Below are positions 31,248 through 41,781 of a stretch of 64,000 nt of DNA, piece after piece (positions within the stretch are counted from its first letter, which is position 1; every line of letters begins with the position of its first letter). Origin of the DNA: Mycobacterium sp. OTB74 (GTDB lineage Bacteria; Actinomycetota; Actinomycetes; Mycobacteriales; Mycobacteriaceae); assembly GCF_029892685.1 (NCBI RefSeq), contig NZ_JARXVD010000004.1:248001-312000 (forward strand). Reading direction: 5' to 3'. Under the pieces are notes generated by a model. The model worked only from the letters and a program-made list of their open reading frames with translations, was not told the DNA's origin and ran no database searches. A program made the translations under genes and the position numbers.

Positions 31248-33914
31248 CTAAGCCTGCAGACTCGAACGCTTTCGTGACGGGTTATCTCCGGTAGGGATCA
31301 CCGGTTCGCCGACCAGCCGCTTGAGCTGATCACGGTCACCCACGCCCAATTTGCCGAAAATCCGGTACAGGTGGCCGTCGACGGTACGCACGGACAGCCC
31401 GAGGCAGTCAGCCACTTCACGATTGGTCAGTCCGGCAGCCACCAGTCCGGCAATCTCGCGTTCGCGATCGGTGATCGGCAATGGTTGCGACACGCCTCGG
31501 GTCGCCGGTGTGGACGAACCGCATTGCCGGGCAAGCGATTGCGCGCGCGCCACAGATTCCAGCTCACTGGTCCGGGCGCCGGCCCGAGCATGCGCTCCGG
31601 CGGCATGGGCATAGGCATCGGCGGCCAGTGCCGTAGCACCAAGTCGTTCGAACTGCATGCCGGCGTCGTCCAAGAGGTCGCCGTTGGCCCGATACAGACC
31701 CAACCCGTGCACCCGCACCGCTGCAACCAACGGGCCGTCCAGCGTCGATGACAGCTGATCCAACCGGGACGCCGCCGAGCGTTCGCCGAATCTGAGCGCG
31801 GCGTGCAGTGCCACCAACTCGACAGCGGACGCACCCGCGCTTCGAGCCATCCATGCCGCGCGTCGAGCGTGGTCCCGGGCCGCAGTCGTCTGGTCCGAAG
31901 CGGCCTGCACCCAAGCTCGCGCCAATTCCAGCTCGGGTCCGAACACCGCCACTTGGGGACCGTCCGCCGCTTCAGCGCGGGCCAATGCCTCCGCGGCCAT
32001 CCCGGACTCACCACGAGCCCCCGCGGCCTGCGCCAACCAGGACGCCACCAGCATCACCCAGCCCGCAGGCAGCGCACCGGACATAGTCCACAGCGACTTG
32101 GTGAAGGCTTCGCATGCCGCCGGCAACTTCCCGTGCGCCATCAGAACCCGCCCCTCCAGCGCGCTCACAATCGCGTCGGCCTCGGGGACACCGAATGCCC
32201 GGGCCGCATAACGCCGGCATACCTGCTCGGCACCCGCGAGGTCGCCGGCACCGAGCTGGCCAAGCACTTCGGCAAGCCCCAGCGCGTATCGCTGTGGCCC
32301 AGATTCGCATGACTCAGCGGCGCGAAGCCCCTGCTCTGCGATAGCGGCCACCTCAGCGAAACGACCCGAGAACGCCAAGGCACACGCGGTGGCCATCGCC
32401 GCCCAGACCGTGGCCAGCGGCGACAATTCGCCGGCCAGCACCGACCGCCCGTCCCGAAGCGCGGTACTGACATCGGCTTCGAAGAACGCGATTGCCACCT
32501 CGGTCGCCATGAGATCGCCCTGCAGCGACTCGGGAATTACCGGCCGCAGCGCCGCCAGTGTCGCGCGGGCATCGTCGCGCCGACCGCAGCCGAAGAACAG
32601 ATTGGCCGCACGCAGGCATCCCCAACGCACCCTGGCCATGTCATCGACGCCACGCGGCTCATGCGTGGCAAGAATCCGGTCGGCCTCCTCGCCACGGCCC
32701 TGCCAGCTGACCGAGTCGGCGAGCGCAAGCGCCGCCCTCAATCCCCCGCCCCGCCCCAGGGCGAAACGCGCAAGCTGTTCTCCCAGTACGAGATTGGCTG
32801 TGGTGATCGCACTCTCAGCCGCACCGATGACCGCGTCGATGTCGGGTACCACGTCACTGCGCATCATGAACTGCGCGAGCTGAATACCGGTGAAGGCGTC
32901 GACGTGGCGGTGCCCTGCATCACCGTGCGCGTCCAGATAGTCGGACAGATGCCGGGCCAGTCTGGCATTGAGCTGCCGAGTATGGACAGCCCCGCAGCGC
33001 TGCCGGATCACCTCGCCGATCAACGGATGCCCCGGTCGGACCGAAGTGTGCTCGCCATCGTCGACCACCTGGATGAAACCGCGCCGCTCAGTGCGCTCGA
33101 TTGCCGCCGAATCACATACCTCGAACAGCACGTTCCAGTCCAAAACCTCGGCTGTGGAAACAATCTCGATAACGTCACGTTCGTCTGATTCGAGTGACGC
33201 CAGCCGCATGCCGATCAAATCCACCAGTTCGGTGGCGATTCTCAGCCGCCCATTGAGCCGCCAACAGCCGTCGCGTTCGACCAGCACGCCGTCTGCCAAT
33301 GCCGCGTTAAGCAAACCCCGAAGGAACAGCGGGTTACCGGTGGCCATCCGAAACAGACGGTCGACCAACTCGCCGTCGACAGCACCGCCCAACACCGCCC
33401 CGGCCAACTCAGCCACCTGCGACCGAGCAAACGGCTGCACGTCCAACCGCAGCAGCATGTGCTCTTTCCACAGTGCGGTGATCGAATCGGCCATCCGCTC
33501 ACCGGACCGAATGGTGACGATCAGCCGGGACACCCCGCCCTCTGCCAATTGCTGTACCAACAGCGCCGACAGTGGATCCAGGAGGTGTGCGTCATCGATT
33601 ACGACGACCGTTGACTCGTCAGCAGACAGTTCACGGTAGGCGGCGGCGAGCATCACCGCAGGTTCGTGCGTCCCAACCGACACGACCCTCTGGAAAGCCC
33701 CGAGTGGGACCAGCCGCCCTGTCTCAGTGCCGAGGACGAAACGGGTGGCATGCCCCTCGACTCTGAGCGACTCCGCAATGGCACGAGCCAACGCTGTTTT
33801 GCCGACTCCCGACTCGCCGCATAGCACCAAGCCCCGCAGACCCGAATCCGGTCGCAATGCAGATAGTCCAGCGTCCAGTTCACCGCCGCGTCCAACGAAC
33901 GGCCACACCGACAC
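31248..33914 (-). CDS. Large AAA/TPR-like LuxR-family transcriptional regulator
   Basis: A protein of 888 residues from GTG 33914, chosen because AAGGAG lies 6 nt upstream. The N-terminal ATPase has Walker A CGESGVGKT (32-40) and Walker B STVVVIDDAHLL. A long Ala/Leu-rich helical middle resembles the TPR-like region of LAL/MalT-type proteins. The C-terminal LuxR HTH (about 815-870) reads LTNREVADCLGLSVRTVDGH, then LYRIFGKLGVGDRDQLKRLV. Such proteins bind an inducer through the middle region and switch on nearby genes. The same-strand oxidoreductase immediately downstream is a candidate target. Confidence 0.9.
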   Translation of the reverse strand: MSVWPFVGRGGELDAGLSALRPDSGLRGLVLCGESGVGKTALARAIAESLRVEGHATRFVLGTETGRLVPLGAFQRVVSVGTHEPAVMLAAAYRELSADESTVVVIDDAHLLDPLSALLVQQLAEGGVSRLIVTIRSGERMADSITALWKEHMLLRLDVQPFARSQVAELAGAVLGGAVDGELVDRLFRMATGNPLFLRGLLNAALADGVLVERDGCWRLNGRLRIATELVDLIGMRLASLESDERDVIEIVSTAEVLDWNVLFEVCDSAAIERTERRGFIQVVDDGEHTSVRPGHPLIGEVIRQRCGAVHTRQLNARLARHLSDYLDAHGDAGHRHVDAFTGIQLAQFMMRSDVVPDIDAVIGAAESAITTANLVLGEQLARFALGRGGGLRAALALADSVSWQGRGEEADRILATHEPRGVDDMARVRWGCLRAANLFFGCGRRDDARATLAALRPVIPESLQGDLMATEVAIAFFEADVSTALRDGRSVLAGELSPLATVWAAMATACALAFSGRFAEVAAIAEQGLRAAESCESGPQRYALGLAEVLGQLGAGDLAGAEQVCRRYAARAFGVPEADAIVSALEGRVLMAHGKLPAACEAFTKSLWTMSGALPAGWVMLVASWLAQAAGARGESGMAAEALARAEAADGPQVAVFGPELELARAWVQAASDQTTAARDHARRAAWMARSAGASAVELVALHAALRFGERSAASRLDQLSSTLDGPLVAAVRVHGLGLYRANGDLLDDAGMQFERLGATALAADAYAHAAGAHARAGARTSELESVARAQSLARQCGSSTPATRGVSQPLPITDREREIAGLVAAGLTNREVADCLGLSVRTVDGHLYRIFGKLGVGDRDQLKRLVGEPVIPTGDNPSRKRSSLQA

Positions 33915-34056
33915 CGGCGACTCCTTGCCACTGTCCCCCAGCAAACTGACTATGCAGCGTGGCTGATCTTACCCTGACGTCAGCGAACTCGGGCAGCGGT
34001 TTTCGGGAGCGCAGAAACTACGGCTGACCGGCGACACCCAGGCCCTCCCACCTACC

Positions 34057-34099
34057 GGCCGGTTGTGGCACGGAGCGAAAACCCGTGCCACAACCGGCC
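34057..34099 (-). terminator. Perfect 17-bp hairpin
   Basis: GGCCGGTTGTGGCACGG (34057-34073) and its exact complement (34083-34099) enclose a 9-nt loop, AGCGAAAAC. The hairpin lies 17 nt past the stop of the gene at 34117-34806 and is the strongest stem in this part of the window. No U tract follows. Confidence 0.7.
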
Positions 34100-34116
34100 A
34101 TAGCAGCGCAGGTGAC

Positions 34117-34806
34117 TCAGGCTGACGACGGCAGCTCGCGCGGCCGGCCGGCTTCGAAGCGCCAGATCGCATGGTGCAGGGCACCGGCATTCCAGCCGGC
34201 GGATTCGGCCAACGCGGACAGCAATTCGGCAGCGCGGGCACTGTCGTCACCGACTTCGCGGGCGACATACGCCGCAACGGTCCGGTCAACCGCGACGTCC
34301 GGCCGTTGCGCGAGCATCACCAGGTAGTTCCAGGTGAACCCCGACTTCTGGCCAGGCACTGCGCACCATGCTGCCCTGGCTTGCCGGCAGAGGTCTTTGT
34401 CGTCTGCCGCGGCGCGCAGATCCTCGGTCGTCCGGATGCCCAGATCCACCAGACCGCGCGCGGTCTCGGTGAGCGCCTCCGACCGCAGAGGTGCGTTCTT
34501 CGCGGTCGATGTGGGCCGGCGGTTACCGATATCTGCCGCCCACCGCTGCGGCCCGCCAAGCTGCTCGACCGTCGTCAACAGCTGCGGCGCACCATCCGCA
34601 TCGGCGTCCCCACCTTGCCCGGCCCGGAATGCGCGGTAGCGCTGCACCACTTTCTCGACGGTCAGATACCGCGCACCAGTGACGTAGATGGCCTCGATGA
34701 TGCACAGCGCCAGCGAGTTTGGATACCCGACGAGGGCGGGCCAGCCCGCCGGATCGCCGAGGTCACGTTCGCACGCAGCTCGCAGTCGTTCGATATCGAG
34801 GTTCAT
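34117..34806 (-). CDS. Conserved-type hypothetical, possible HhH-GPD-like fold
   Basis: A 229-residue soluble protein from ATG 34806. Two features recall helix-hairpin-helix DNA glycosylases: GQKSGFTWNYLVMLAQRPDV followed by VDRTVAAYVAREVG, where family members have the HhH turn and then the catalytic aspartate segment. The middle (AKNAPLRSEALTETARGLVD) is helical. The canonical Gly-Val-Gly hairpin is not clear, so I do not claim activity. It is monocistronic and ends at a strong hairpin. Confidence 0.6.
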   Translation of the reverse strand: MNLDIERLRAACERDLGDPAGWPALVGYPNSLALCIIEAIYVTGARYLTVEKVVQRYRAFRAGQGGDADADGAPQLLTTVEQLGGPQRWAADIGNRRPTSTAKNAPLRSEALTETARGLVDLGIRTTEDLRAAADDKDLCRQARAAWCAVPGQKSGFTWNYLVMLAQRPDVAVDRTVAAYVAREVGDDSARAAELLSALAESAGWNAGALHHAIWRFEAGRPRELPSSA

Positions 34807-34929
34807 TGTGGTGCCTTTCTGTCGCATCGGACCTGGTTTGGTCCTGTTGCGCCGAAGCTAACGAGGGCAACCGACAAATCTGTGGGCTGAATCGGGAGTT
34901 ATCCACAGGTTCCGCCACCGAAGGCCGGC

Positions 34930-35326
34930 TGGCACTTCGCGGTGAACAGCATCAGCCACAAGGGCCATGATCTGGATGCGAATCCCGTCGCGGCACTGAC
35001 GTTCTACTGGCCGTAGCTGGTGCGGCAGGTCCGAGTGGTCGGCCCGGTCGTCAGCGACGGCGCAGCAGCCAGCGCCGCCGACTTCCAGGCGCGACCGTTG
35101 GAGTCTCGCGCAATGGCGCTGACTCTGCGGCAGAGCCAGCCTCTACTCACCTATCCGAACTCGGCACCGAGATCGACAAGGCCCGCGCAAGCTGGAAGAC
35201 GACCCGGCGCTCGTCTCCGACGAATGGGTGCCGTATGCGGTACAACCCATCGACGTCGAATTCTGGCAAGGCGCCCGGGATCGCCGGCACCGGCGCCCGC
35301 GGTATCAGCGCGTCGATGACGGGTGA
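34930..35326 (+). pseudogene. Decayed pyridoxamine 5'-phosphate oxidase-like gene
   Basis: Conceptual translation reads FAVNSISHKGHDLDANPVAA, then LTFYWP, an in-frame TAG (35014-35016) and LVRQVRVVGPV. After a frameshift, IDVEFWQGARDRRHRR and RYQRVDDG end at TGA 35324-35326. These match the PNPOx/PdxH core (SRKG...NPxAALxFYWxxLxRQVRVEG) and its C-terminal signature (EFWQGxxxRLHxRxRY). The 5' end is missing, and at least one stop and one or two frameshifts interrupt it. The decay looks advanced but the family is clear. Confidence 0.8.
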
Positions 35327-35356
35327 GAAGTCAGCAGACTGTGGCCCTAGCGGGGC

Positions 35357-35731
35357 CTAGACGGTGAAGCCCAAGGCTCGCAACTGCTCGCGGCCGTCGT
35401 CCGTGATCTTGTCCGGGCCCCACGGCGGGTTCCACACCCAGTTCAGCTTGAGGTCGCTGACCAGGCCTGCGCCGACCAACGCGGTCCGCGACTGGTCCTC
35501 GATGACGTCGGTCAGGGGGCATGCGGCCGACGTCAGAGTCATATCCAGCTTGGCGACGGTGCCCTGCTCGCCCTCTTCGAGACTCATGCCATAGACCAGA
35601 CCCAAGTCGACGACGTTGATACCCAGCTCGGGGTCGACGACGTCGCGCATGGCCTCCTCGACGGCGTCGAGCAGTTCGGGGTCGTCGACCACGTTCGTCG
35701 TGGTGGTCGCCTCCGGAGTGGCTTCGGTCAT
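35357..35731 (-). CDS. sufT: SufT-like metal-sulfur cluster assembly factor (MIP18/DUF59)
   Basis: A 124-residue protein with the DUF59 core VVDPELGINVVDLGLVYGM and the conserved cysteine in LTSAACPLTDVI. Family members help mature Fe-S proteins. It is the last gene of the suf operon and its ATG overlaps the sufU stop by 4 nt. M. tuberculosis Rv1466 occupies the same position. Confidence 0.92.
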   Translation of the reverse strand: MTEATPEATTTTNVVDDPELLDAVEEAMRDVVDPELGINVVDLGLVYGMSLEEGEQGTVAKLDMTLTSAACPLTDVIEDQSRTALVGAGLVSDLKLNWVWNPPWGPDKITDDGREQLRALGFTV

Positions 35732-36216
35732 CGTTTGTCCTCCACATCGTGGCCCGCCTCGGCGAGCCCCTCGTCCATTGGCCTGGCCTCAGCCAGAGCA
35801 GCCTTGAAAGCCATCCAGCCGAGCAACGCGCATTTCACCCGCGCCGGATACTTCGCGACACCGGCGAACGCGATGCCGTCACCCAAGACATCCTCGTCCC
35901 CTTCGATGTTCCCGCGCGAGGAAATCATTTCGGTGAATGCCGCGACCGTCTTGAGCGCATCGCCGACGCTCAGGCCGATCACCTGATCGGTCAGCACCGA
36001 GGTTGACGCCTGGCTGATGGAGCAGCCTTGGCCGTCGTAGGAGATGTCTCTGACCGTCTCGCCGTCATCGGACAGTTCGACGCGCAATGTCACCTCGTCA
36101 CCGCAGGTCGGGTTGACATGGTGCACCTCGGCGCCGAATGGCTCGCGCAGCCCACGATGATGCGGGTGCTTGTAATGGTCCAGGATCACTTCCTGGTACA
36201 TCTGCTCGAGCCTCAT
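35728..36216 (-). CDS. sufU: SufU, zinc-dependent sulfur transfer protein
   Basis: A 162-residue IscU-fold protein from ATG 36216, which begins MRLEQMYQEVILDHYKHPHH. The conserved ligands Cys38 and Asp40 (NPTCGDE), Cys65 (GQGCSISQAS) and Cys129 (VKCALLGW) are all present. In Gram-positive bacteria SufU accepts persulfide from SufS by zinc ligand exchange. It lies between sufS and sufT in the suf operon. The overall length is near the family norm. Confidence 0.94.
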   Translation of the reverse strand: MRLEQMYQEVILDHYKHPHHRGLREPFGAEVHHVNPTCGDEVTLRVELSDDGETVRDISYDGQGCSISQASTSVLTDQVIGLSVGDALKTVAAFTEMISSRGNIEGDEDVLGDGIAFAGVAKYPARVKCALLGWMAFKAALAEARPMDEGLAEAGHDVEDKR

Positions 36217-36250
36217 CCATTGCCCCTGGTCGCTGCGCTCCTGCCCACCG

Positions 36251-37522
<1,272 letters not shown>

Positions 37523-38290
37523 TCACGCCTCTGCAGCGGCAGTCGTATAGCGCTCGTAGCCGTTCTCTTCGAGCTCGTCGGCCAGCTCCGGTCCACCGGA
37601 GGTGATGATCCGGCCGTCGAAGAACACGTGCACGAACTGTGGGCGGATGTAGCGCAGGATGCGGGTGTAGTGGGTGATCAGCAGGACGCCGCCGTGCTCG
37701 GCCTCGGCGTACCGGTTGACGCCCTCGGAGACGACGCGCAGGGCGTCGACGTCCAGGCCGGAGTCGGTCTCGTCGAGGATCGCGATCTTCGGCTTGAGCA
37801 GGCCCAGCTGCAGGATCTCGTGGCGCTTCTTTTCACCACCGGAGAAGCCTTCGTTGACGCTGCGCTCGCCGAACGCGGGGTCGATGTCCAGCTCGGACAT
37901 GGCGGTCTTGACCTCTTTGACCCAGTGCCGCAGCTTGGGGGCCTCGCCACGGACCGCGGTCGCGGCGGTGCGCAGGAAGTTCGACATCGAGACGCCGGGC
38001 ACCTCGACCGGGTACTGCATGGCCAGGAACAGGCCGGCACGGGCACGTTCGTCCACGCTCATGGCCAGCACGTCCTCGCCGTCCAGGGTGATGGACCCGG
38101 AGGTGACGGTGTACTTGGGGTGGCCGGCGATGGCGTACGACAGCGTCGACTTGCCGGATCCGTTGGGGCCCATGACCGCGTGGGTCTCGCCCGACTTCAC
38201 GGTCAGGTTGACGCCCTTGAGGATCGGGATGTCGCCGCCGTCCGGTGCGGTGACCGAGACGTGCAGGTCCTTGATTTCCAGTGTGGTCAT
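37523..38290 (-). CDS. sufC: SufC, Fe-S assembly ATPase
   Basis: A 255-residue ABC-type ATPase of the SufBCD scaffold. It has Walker A GPNGSGKST, the signature FSGGEKKRHEILQ and Walker B IAILDETDSGLD. It overlaps sufD by 4 nt. It drives SufB-SufD rearrangement during cluster building in the cytoplasm. Confidence 0.97.
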   Translation of the reverse strand: MTTLEIKDLHVSVTAPDGGDIPILKGVNLTVKSGETHAVMGPNGSGKSTLSYAIAGHPKYTVTSGSITLDGEDVLAMSVDERARAGLFLAMQYPVEVPGVSMSNFLRTAATAVRGEAPKLRHWVKEVKTAMSELDIDPAFGERSVNEGFSGGEKKRHEILQLGLLKPKIAILDETDSGLDVDALRVVSEGVNRYAEAEHGGVLLITHYTRILRYIRPQFVHVFFDGRIITSGGPELADELEENGYERYTTAAAEA

Positions 38291-39465
38291 GAGTTGTTGC
38301 GTCCTTCAGTCAGTTCAAGTTCGTGTTCGATGGCAGCGGTCAGGCGGTCGCGGACTTCCGGCACAGCGATCTTCTGAATGATCTCGCCGAAGAAGCCGCG
38401 CACCACCAGGCGACGGGCCTGGTCCTCGGGGATGCCGCGGGCCTGCAGATAGAACAGCTGCTCGTCGTCGAAACGCCCGGTGGCACTGGCGTGTCCGGCA
38501 CCGACGATCTCGCCGGTCTCGATCTCCAGGTTGGGTACCGAGTCGGCGCGGGCGCCGTCCGTGAGCACCAGGTTGCGGTTCACCTCGAAGGTGTCGGTGC
38601 CGAGGGCCTCCGCGCGGATCAGCACGTCGCCGATCCACACGGTGTGCGCATCGGGCTTGCGCGATTCCGGATCCCCTTGCAGCGCACCCTTGTACAGCAC
38701 GTTGGAGCGACAGTTCGGTTGCGCGTGGTCGACCAGCAGTCGCGATTCGAAGTGCTGGCCGTCGTCGGCGAAGTACAGGCCCAGCATCTCGGCGTCGCCG
38801 CCGGCAGCCAGGTATCGGGTCCGCGAGGTCAGCCGCACGACGTCGCCGCCCAGGGTGACCGCGACGTGACGCAACACCGCGTCCTTGCCCAGCGTCGCGT
38901 GGTGGGTGCTGACGTTGACGGCGTCATCGGCCCAGTCCGCGATGGACACCACGGTCAGCCGTGCCGCGTCACCGACGACGAATTCGATGTTGTCGGCGTA
39001 GGTTCCGCTGCCGCTCTGGTCGATGACGACGACGGCCTCGGCGAGCTCGCCGACCCGGACCTGCAGGTGGCCGTAGGCGACGTTGCCTTCGCCGGGGCCG
39101 GCGAAGGCGATCTCGATCGGCTCGGCGACCTGAACGTCACGGCCAACTGATACCACGGTCGCCTCGGTGAACGACGAATACGCCTGTGCGGCAACCCGGT
39201 CCGCGGGCACGCCGCCCTGGCCCAGCCGTTCGTCGTCGCGGCCGACCGTCTCGACGGTGACACCGTCTCGGGCCGAAACCTCAACGCGCGCACTGCCGGT
39301 AGCAGCCGCGGAGCCGTCGTGCAGCCCATGCAGACGCTTCAGCGGGGTGAACCGCCAGATTTCGTCGCGGCCGCCAGGCACCTCGAACGCGTTGACGTCG
39401 AACGAGGTGAACAGCTCACCCTTATTGGCGACGATTCCTTCCGCCACCTCGGTCAAGTTGGTCAC
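38287..39465 (-). CDS. sufD: SufD, Fe-S cluster scaffold subunit
   Basis: Scaffold partner of SufB, 392 residues from GTG 39465; an upstream GTG at 39510 would overlap sufB and translate through a 20-bp intergenic repeat. The beta-helix core and C-terminal motif GHASATGRFDDEQLFYLQAR, then GIPEDQARRLVVRGF, are typical. It lies 31 nt after sufB. The repeat between the two genes is noted separately. Confidence 0.95.
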   Translation of the reverse strand: MTNLTEVAEGIVANKGELFTSFDVNAFEVPGGRDEIWRFTPLKRLHGLHDGSAAATGSARVEVSARDGVTVETVGRDDERLGQGGVPADRVAAQAYSSFTEATVVSVGRDVQVAEPIEIAFAGPGEGNVAYGHLQVRVGELAEAVVVIDQSGSGTYADNIEFVVGDAARLTVVSIADWADDAVNVSTHHATLGKDAVLRHVAVTLGGDVVRLTSRTRYLAAGGDAEMLGLYFADDGQHFESRLLVDHAQPNCRSNVLYKGALQGDPESRKPDAHTVWIGDVLIRAEALGTDTFEVNRNLVLTDGARADSVPNLEIETGEIVGAGHASATGRFDDEQLFYLQARGIPEDQARRLVVRGFFGEIIQKIAVPEVRDRLTAAIEHELELTEGRNNS

Positions 39466-39472
39466 TAGATGT

Positions 39473-39492
39473 TTCCCGTCGCTTCGCTCGCC
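39473..39492. repeat. 20-bp repeat, copy 2 (sufB/sufD junction)
   Basis: An exact copy of the 20-mer at 20439-20458, again just upstream of the second gene of a coupled pair on the minus strand. A looser relative (GAGCGCAGCGAC on the minus strand) lies before sufU near 36230. Confidence 0.65.
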
Positions 39493-39496
39493 CAGG

Positions 39497-40924
39497 TCAT
39501 CCGACTGCACCTTCCATCTGCAGCTCGATCAGCCGGTTCAGCTCGAGCGCGTATTCCATTGGCAGTTCTTTGGCGATGGGCTCGACGAAGCCGCGCACCA
39601 CCATCGCCATGGCCTCGTCCTCGGTGAGGCCGCGGCTCATCAGGTAGAACATCTGGTCCTCGCTGACCTTCGACACCGTGGCCTCGTGGCCCATGGTGAC
39701 GTCGTCTTCGCGAATGTCGACGTAGGGGTAGGTGTCGCTGCGGCTGATGTTGTCGACAAGCAGCGCATCGCATTTCACGCTCGAGCGCGAGCCGTGCGAG
39801 CCCTTGTTCACCTGGATCAGGCCACGGTACGACGCGCGTCCGCCGCCGCGGGCCACCGACTTGGACACGATGTTGCTCGACGTGTTGGGCGCCAGGTGCA
39901 CCATCTTGGCGCCGGTGTCCTGGTGCTGGCCTTCACCGGCGAACGCCACCGACAGCACCTCGCCCTTGGCGTGCTCGCCGGTCATCCAGACCGCCGGGTA
40001 CTTCATGGTGACCTTTGAGCCGATGTTGCCGTCGATCCACTCCATGGTGGCGCCCGCCTCGGCACGGGCTCGCTTGGTGACCAGGTTGTAGACGTTGTTC
40101 GACCAGTTCTGGATGGTCGTGTAACGAACGCGCGCACCGGGTTTCACCACGATCTCGACGACGGCCGAGTGCAGCGAGTCCGACTTGTAGATCGGCGCAG
40201 TACAACCCTCGACGTAGTGCACGTAGGAGCCCTCGTCGGCGATGATCAGCGTCCGCTCGAACTGGCCCATGTTCTCGGTATTGATCCGGAAGTAGGCCTG
40301 CAGCGGGATGTCGACGTGCACGCCCGGCGGCACGTAGATGAACGAACCGCCCGACCACACGGCGGAGTTCAGCGCAGAGAACTTGTTGTCACCGGCCGGG
40401 ATCACGGTACCGAAGTACTGCTTGAACAGCTCCGGGTGCTCGCGCAGGCCCGAGTCGGTGTCCAGGAAGATGACGCCCAGCGCCTCGAGGTCTTCGCGAA
40501 TCTGGTGGTACACCACCTCGGACTCGTACTGCGCGGCGACGCCGGCGACCAGGCGCTGCTTCTCGGCCTCCGGAATGCCCAGGCGGTCGTAGGTGTTCTT
40601 GATGTCCTCGGGCAGTTCCTCCCAGGACGCGGCCTGCTTCTCGGTGGACCGCACGAAGTACTTGATGTTGTCGAAGTCAATGCCTTCGAGGTCGCTGCCC
40701 CACCGCGGCATGGGCTTCTTGTCGAAGATGTGCAGCGCCTTGAGCCGGAAGTCGAGCATCCACTCCGGCTCATTCTTCTTGCCCGAGATGTCCCGTACGA
40801 CGGCCTCGTTCAGCCCGCGCTGAGCCGCGGCACCGGCGACATCGGAGTCCGACCAGCCGTAGTCGTAATTGCCCAGGGAGGCAATGGTCTCCTCCTGGGT
40901 CAACTGTTCCGGGGTAGTCGTCAT
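39497..40924 (-). CDS. sufB: SufB, Fe-S cluster scaffold subunit, without intein
   Basis: A 475-residue SufB that builds the nascent cluster with SufC and SufD. Typical stretches are [40 protein letters not shown] and [14 protein letters not shown], with the scaffold cysteine in VEGCTAP. In M. tuberculosis the same gene carries an intein that roughly doubles its length; here the coding sequence is continuous and of normal size. It overlaps sufR by 4 nt (ATGA). Confidence 0.97.
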   Translation of the reverse strand: MTTTPEQLTQEETIASLGNYDYGWSDSDVAGAAAQRGLNEAVVRDISGKKNEPEWMLDFRLKALHIFDKKPMPRWGSDLEGIDFDNIKYFVRSTEKQAASWEELPEDIKNTYDRLGIPEAEKQRLVAGVAAQYESEVVYHQIREDLEALGVIFLDTDSGLREHPELFKQYFGTVIPAGDNKFSALNSAVWSGGSFIYVPPGVHVDIPLQAYFRINTENMGQFERTLIIADEGSYVHYVEGCTAPIYKSDSLHSAVVEIVVKPGARVRYTTIQNWSNNVYNLVTKRARAEAGATMEWIDGNIGSKVTMKYPAVWMTGEHAKGEVLSVAFAGEGQHQDTGAKMVHLAPNTSSNIVSKSVARGGGRASYRGLIQVNKGSHGSRSSVKCDALLVDNISRSDTYPYVDIREDDVTMGHEATVSKVSEDQMFYLMSRGLTEDEAMAMVVRGFVEPIAKELPMEYALELNRLIELQMEGAVG

Positions 40925-41670
40925 CGCGACGCTCCTTGCTTCTCGGTTACTTCATGGGACTGTTCAGGACTGGTCGGGCCCTGCGTCGGAACGTGGGTGG
41001 TGCAGGCGCAGTCGCCGTTGACGATGGTGGCCAGCCGCTGCACATGGGTGCCTAGGACCTCGGCGAACGCTTCGCGCTCGGCATCGCAGAGTTCCGGGAA
41101 CTCTTCGGCGACGTGGGATACCGGGCAGTGGTGCTGACAGATCTGCACCCCGTGGATCGGTCCGGCGACCGGATTGGTCGTAGTGGCGTAACCGGCGGCG
41201 GTGAGCGCAGCGGCCACCTGGTCAGCGGTATCGGCTATGTCGTCGGTGGCGGTGACACCGGACAGGATCGAGTCGATGCGGCGCCGGGCAAAAGTCCGGA
41301 CGGCGTCGTCTCCGCCGATCTCGCGGAGTTGCCGCATAGCCGCCGCGGCCAGGTCGTCGTAAGTGTGGCCGAGCTTGGCCCGGCCCGCCGCAGTCAACCG
41401 GTAGCGCTTGGCCGGCCGCCCCCTACCGTTGTGCTGCCAGGCTGCAGCGGCACTGGATTCGGCGTCGCCGGCCTCGATCAAGGCATCGAGGTGGCGCCGA
41501 ACGCCAGCGGCGGAGATACCCAACCGCTCGCCGATCTGGCCGGCGGTGACCGCACCTTCCAGCAGCAACTGCACGATGGCCGAACGGGTGTGACCGTCCG
41601 AGACAGACGCCGCCGACGCGACCACAGTCGCGGTGTCGGTGGCTCCGAGTGCCCCGGATTCGAATTTCAC
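40921..41670 (-). CDS. sufR: SufR, Fe-S-sensing repressor of the suf operon
   Basis: A 249-residue winged-helix regulator from GTG 41670. The N-terminal HTH reads [19 protein letters not shown], then [11 protein letters not shown]. The C-terminal cluster-binding cysteines lie in [23 protein letters not shown] and DCACTTH. It is first gene of sufR-B-D-C-S-U-T and probably represses it when clusters are plentiful. A dyad overlaps its own start codon. Confidence 0.93.
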   Translation of the reverse strand: MKFESGALGATDTATVVASAASVSDGHTRSAIVQLLLEGAVTAGQIGERLGISAAGVRRHLDALIEAGDAESSAAAAWQHNGRGRPAKRYRLTAAGRAKLGHTYDDLAAAAMRQLREIGGDDAVRTFARRRIDSILSGVTATDDIADTADQVAAALTAAGYATTTNPVAGPIHGVQICQHHCPVSHVAEEFPELCDAEREAFAEVLGTHVQRLATIVNGDCACTTHVPTQGPTSPEQSHEVTEKQGASR

Positions 41671-41683
41671 AACACCATTGTGA
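41667..41683. promoter_or_regulatory. Dyad TCACAA-N5-TTGTGA over the sufR start codon
   Basis: Perfect 6-bp arms with a 5-nt spacer, extended by the partly symmetric flanks GAATT and GGAATTC. It overlaps the sufR GTG (41670-41668) and lies about 20 nt downstream of a possible minus-strand -10 (TAGATT). It is the best candidate for a SufR autoregulatory operator. Confidence 0.5.
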
Positions 41684-41781
41684 CGGAATTCGAAAATCGA
41701 ATCTAGGAAGGTCACCCTTAGCTGAGCTGAGAGGTTCAGCACAGTGCCAGTCGGCGGAAGCCCGGCCGTTAGTCTGCTGTG

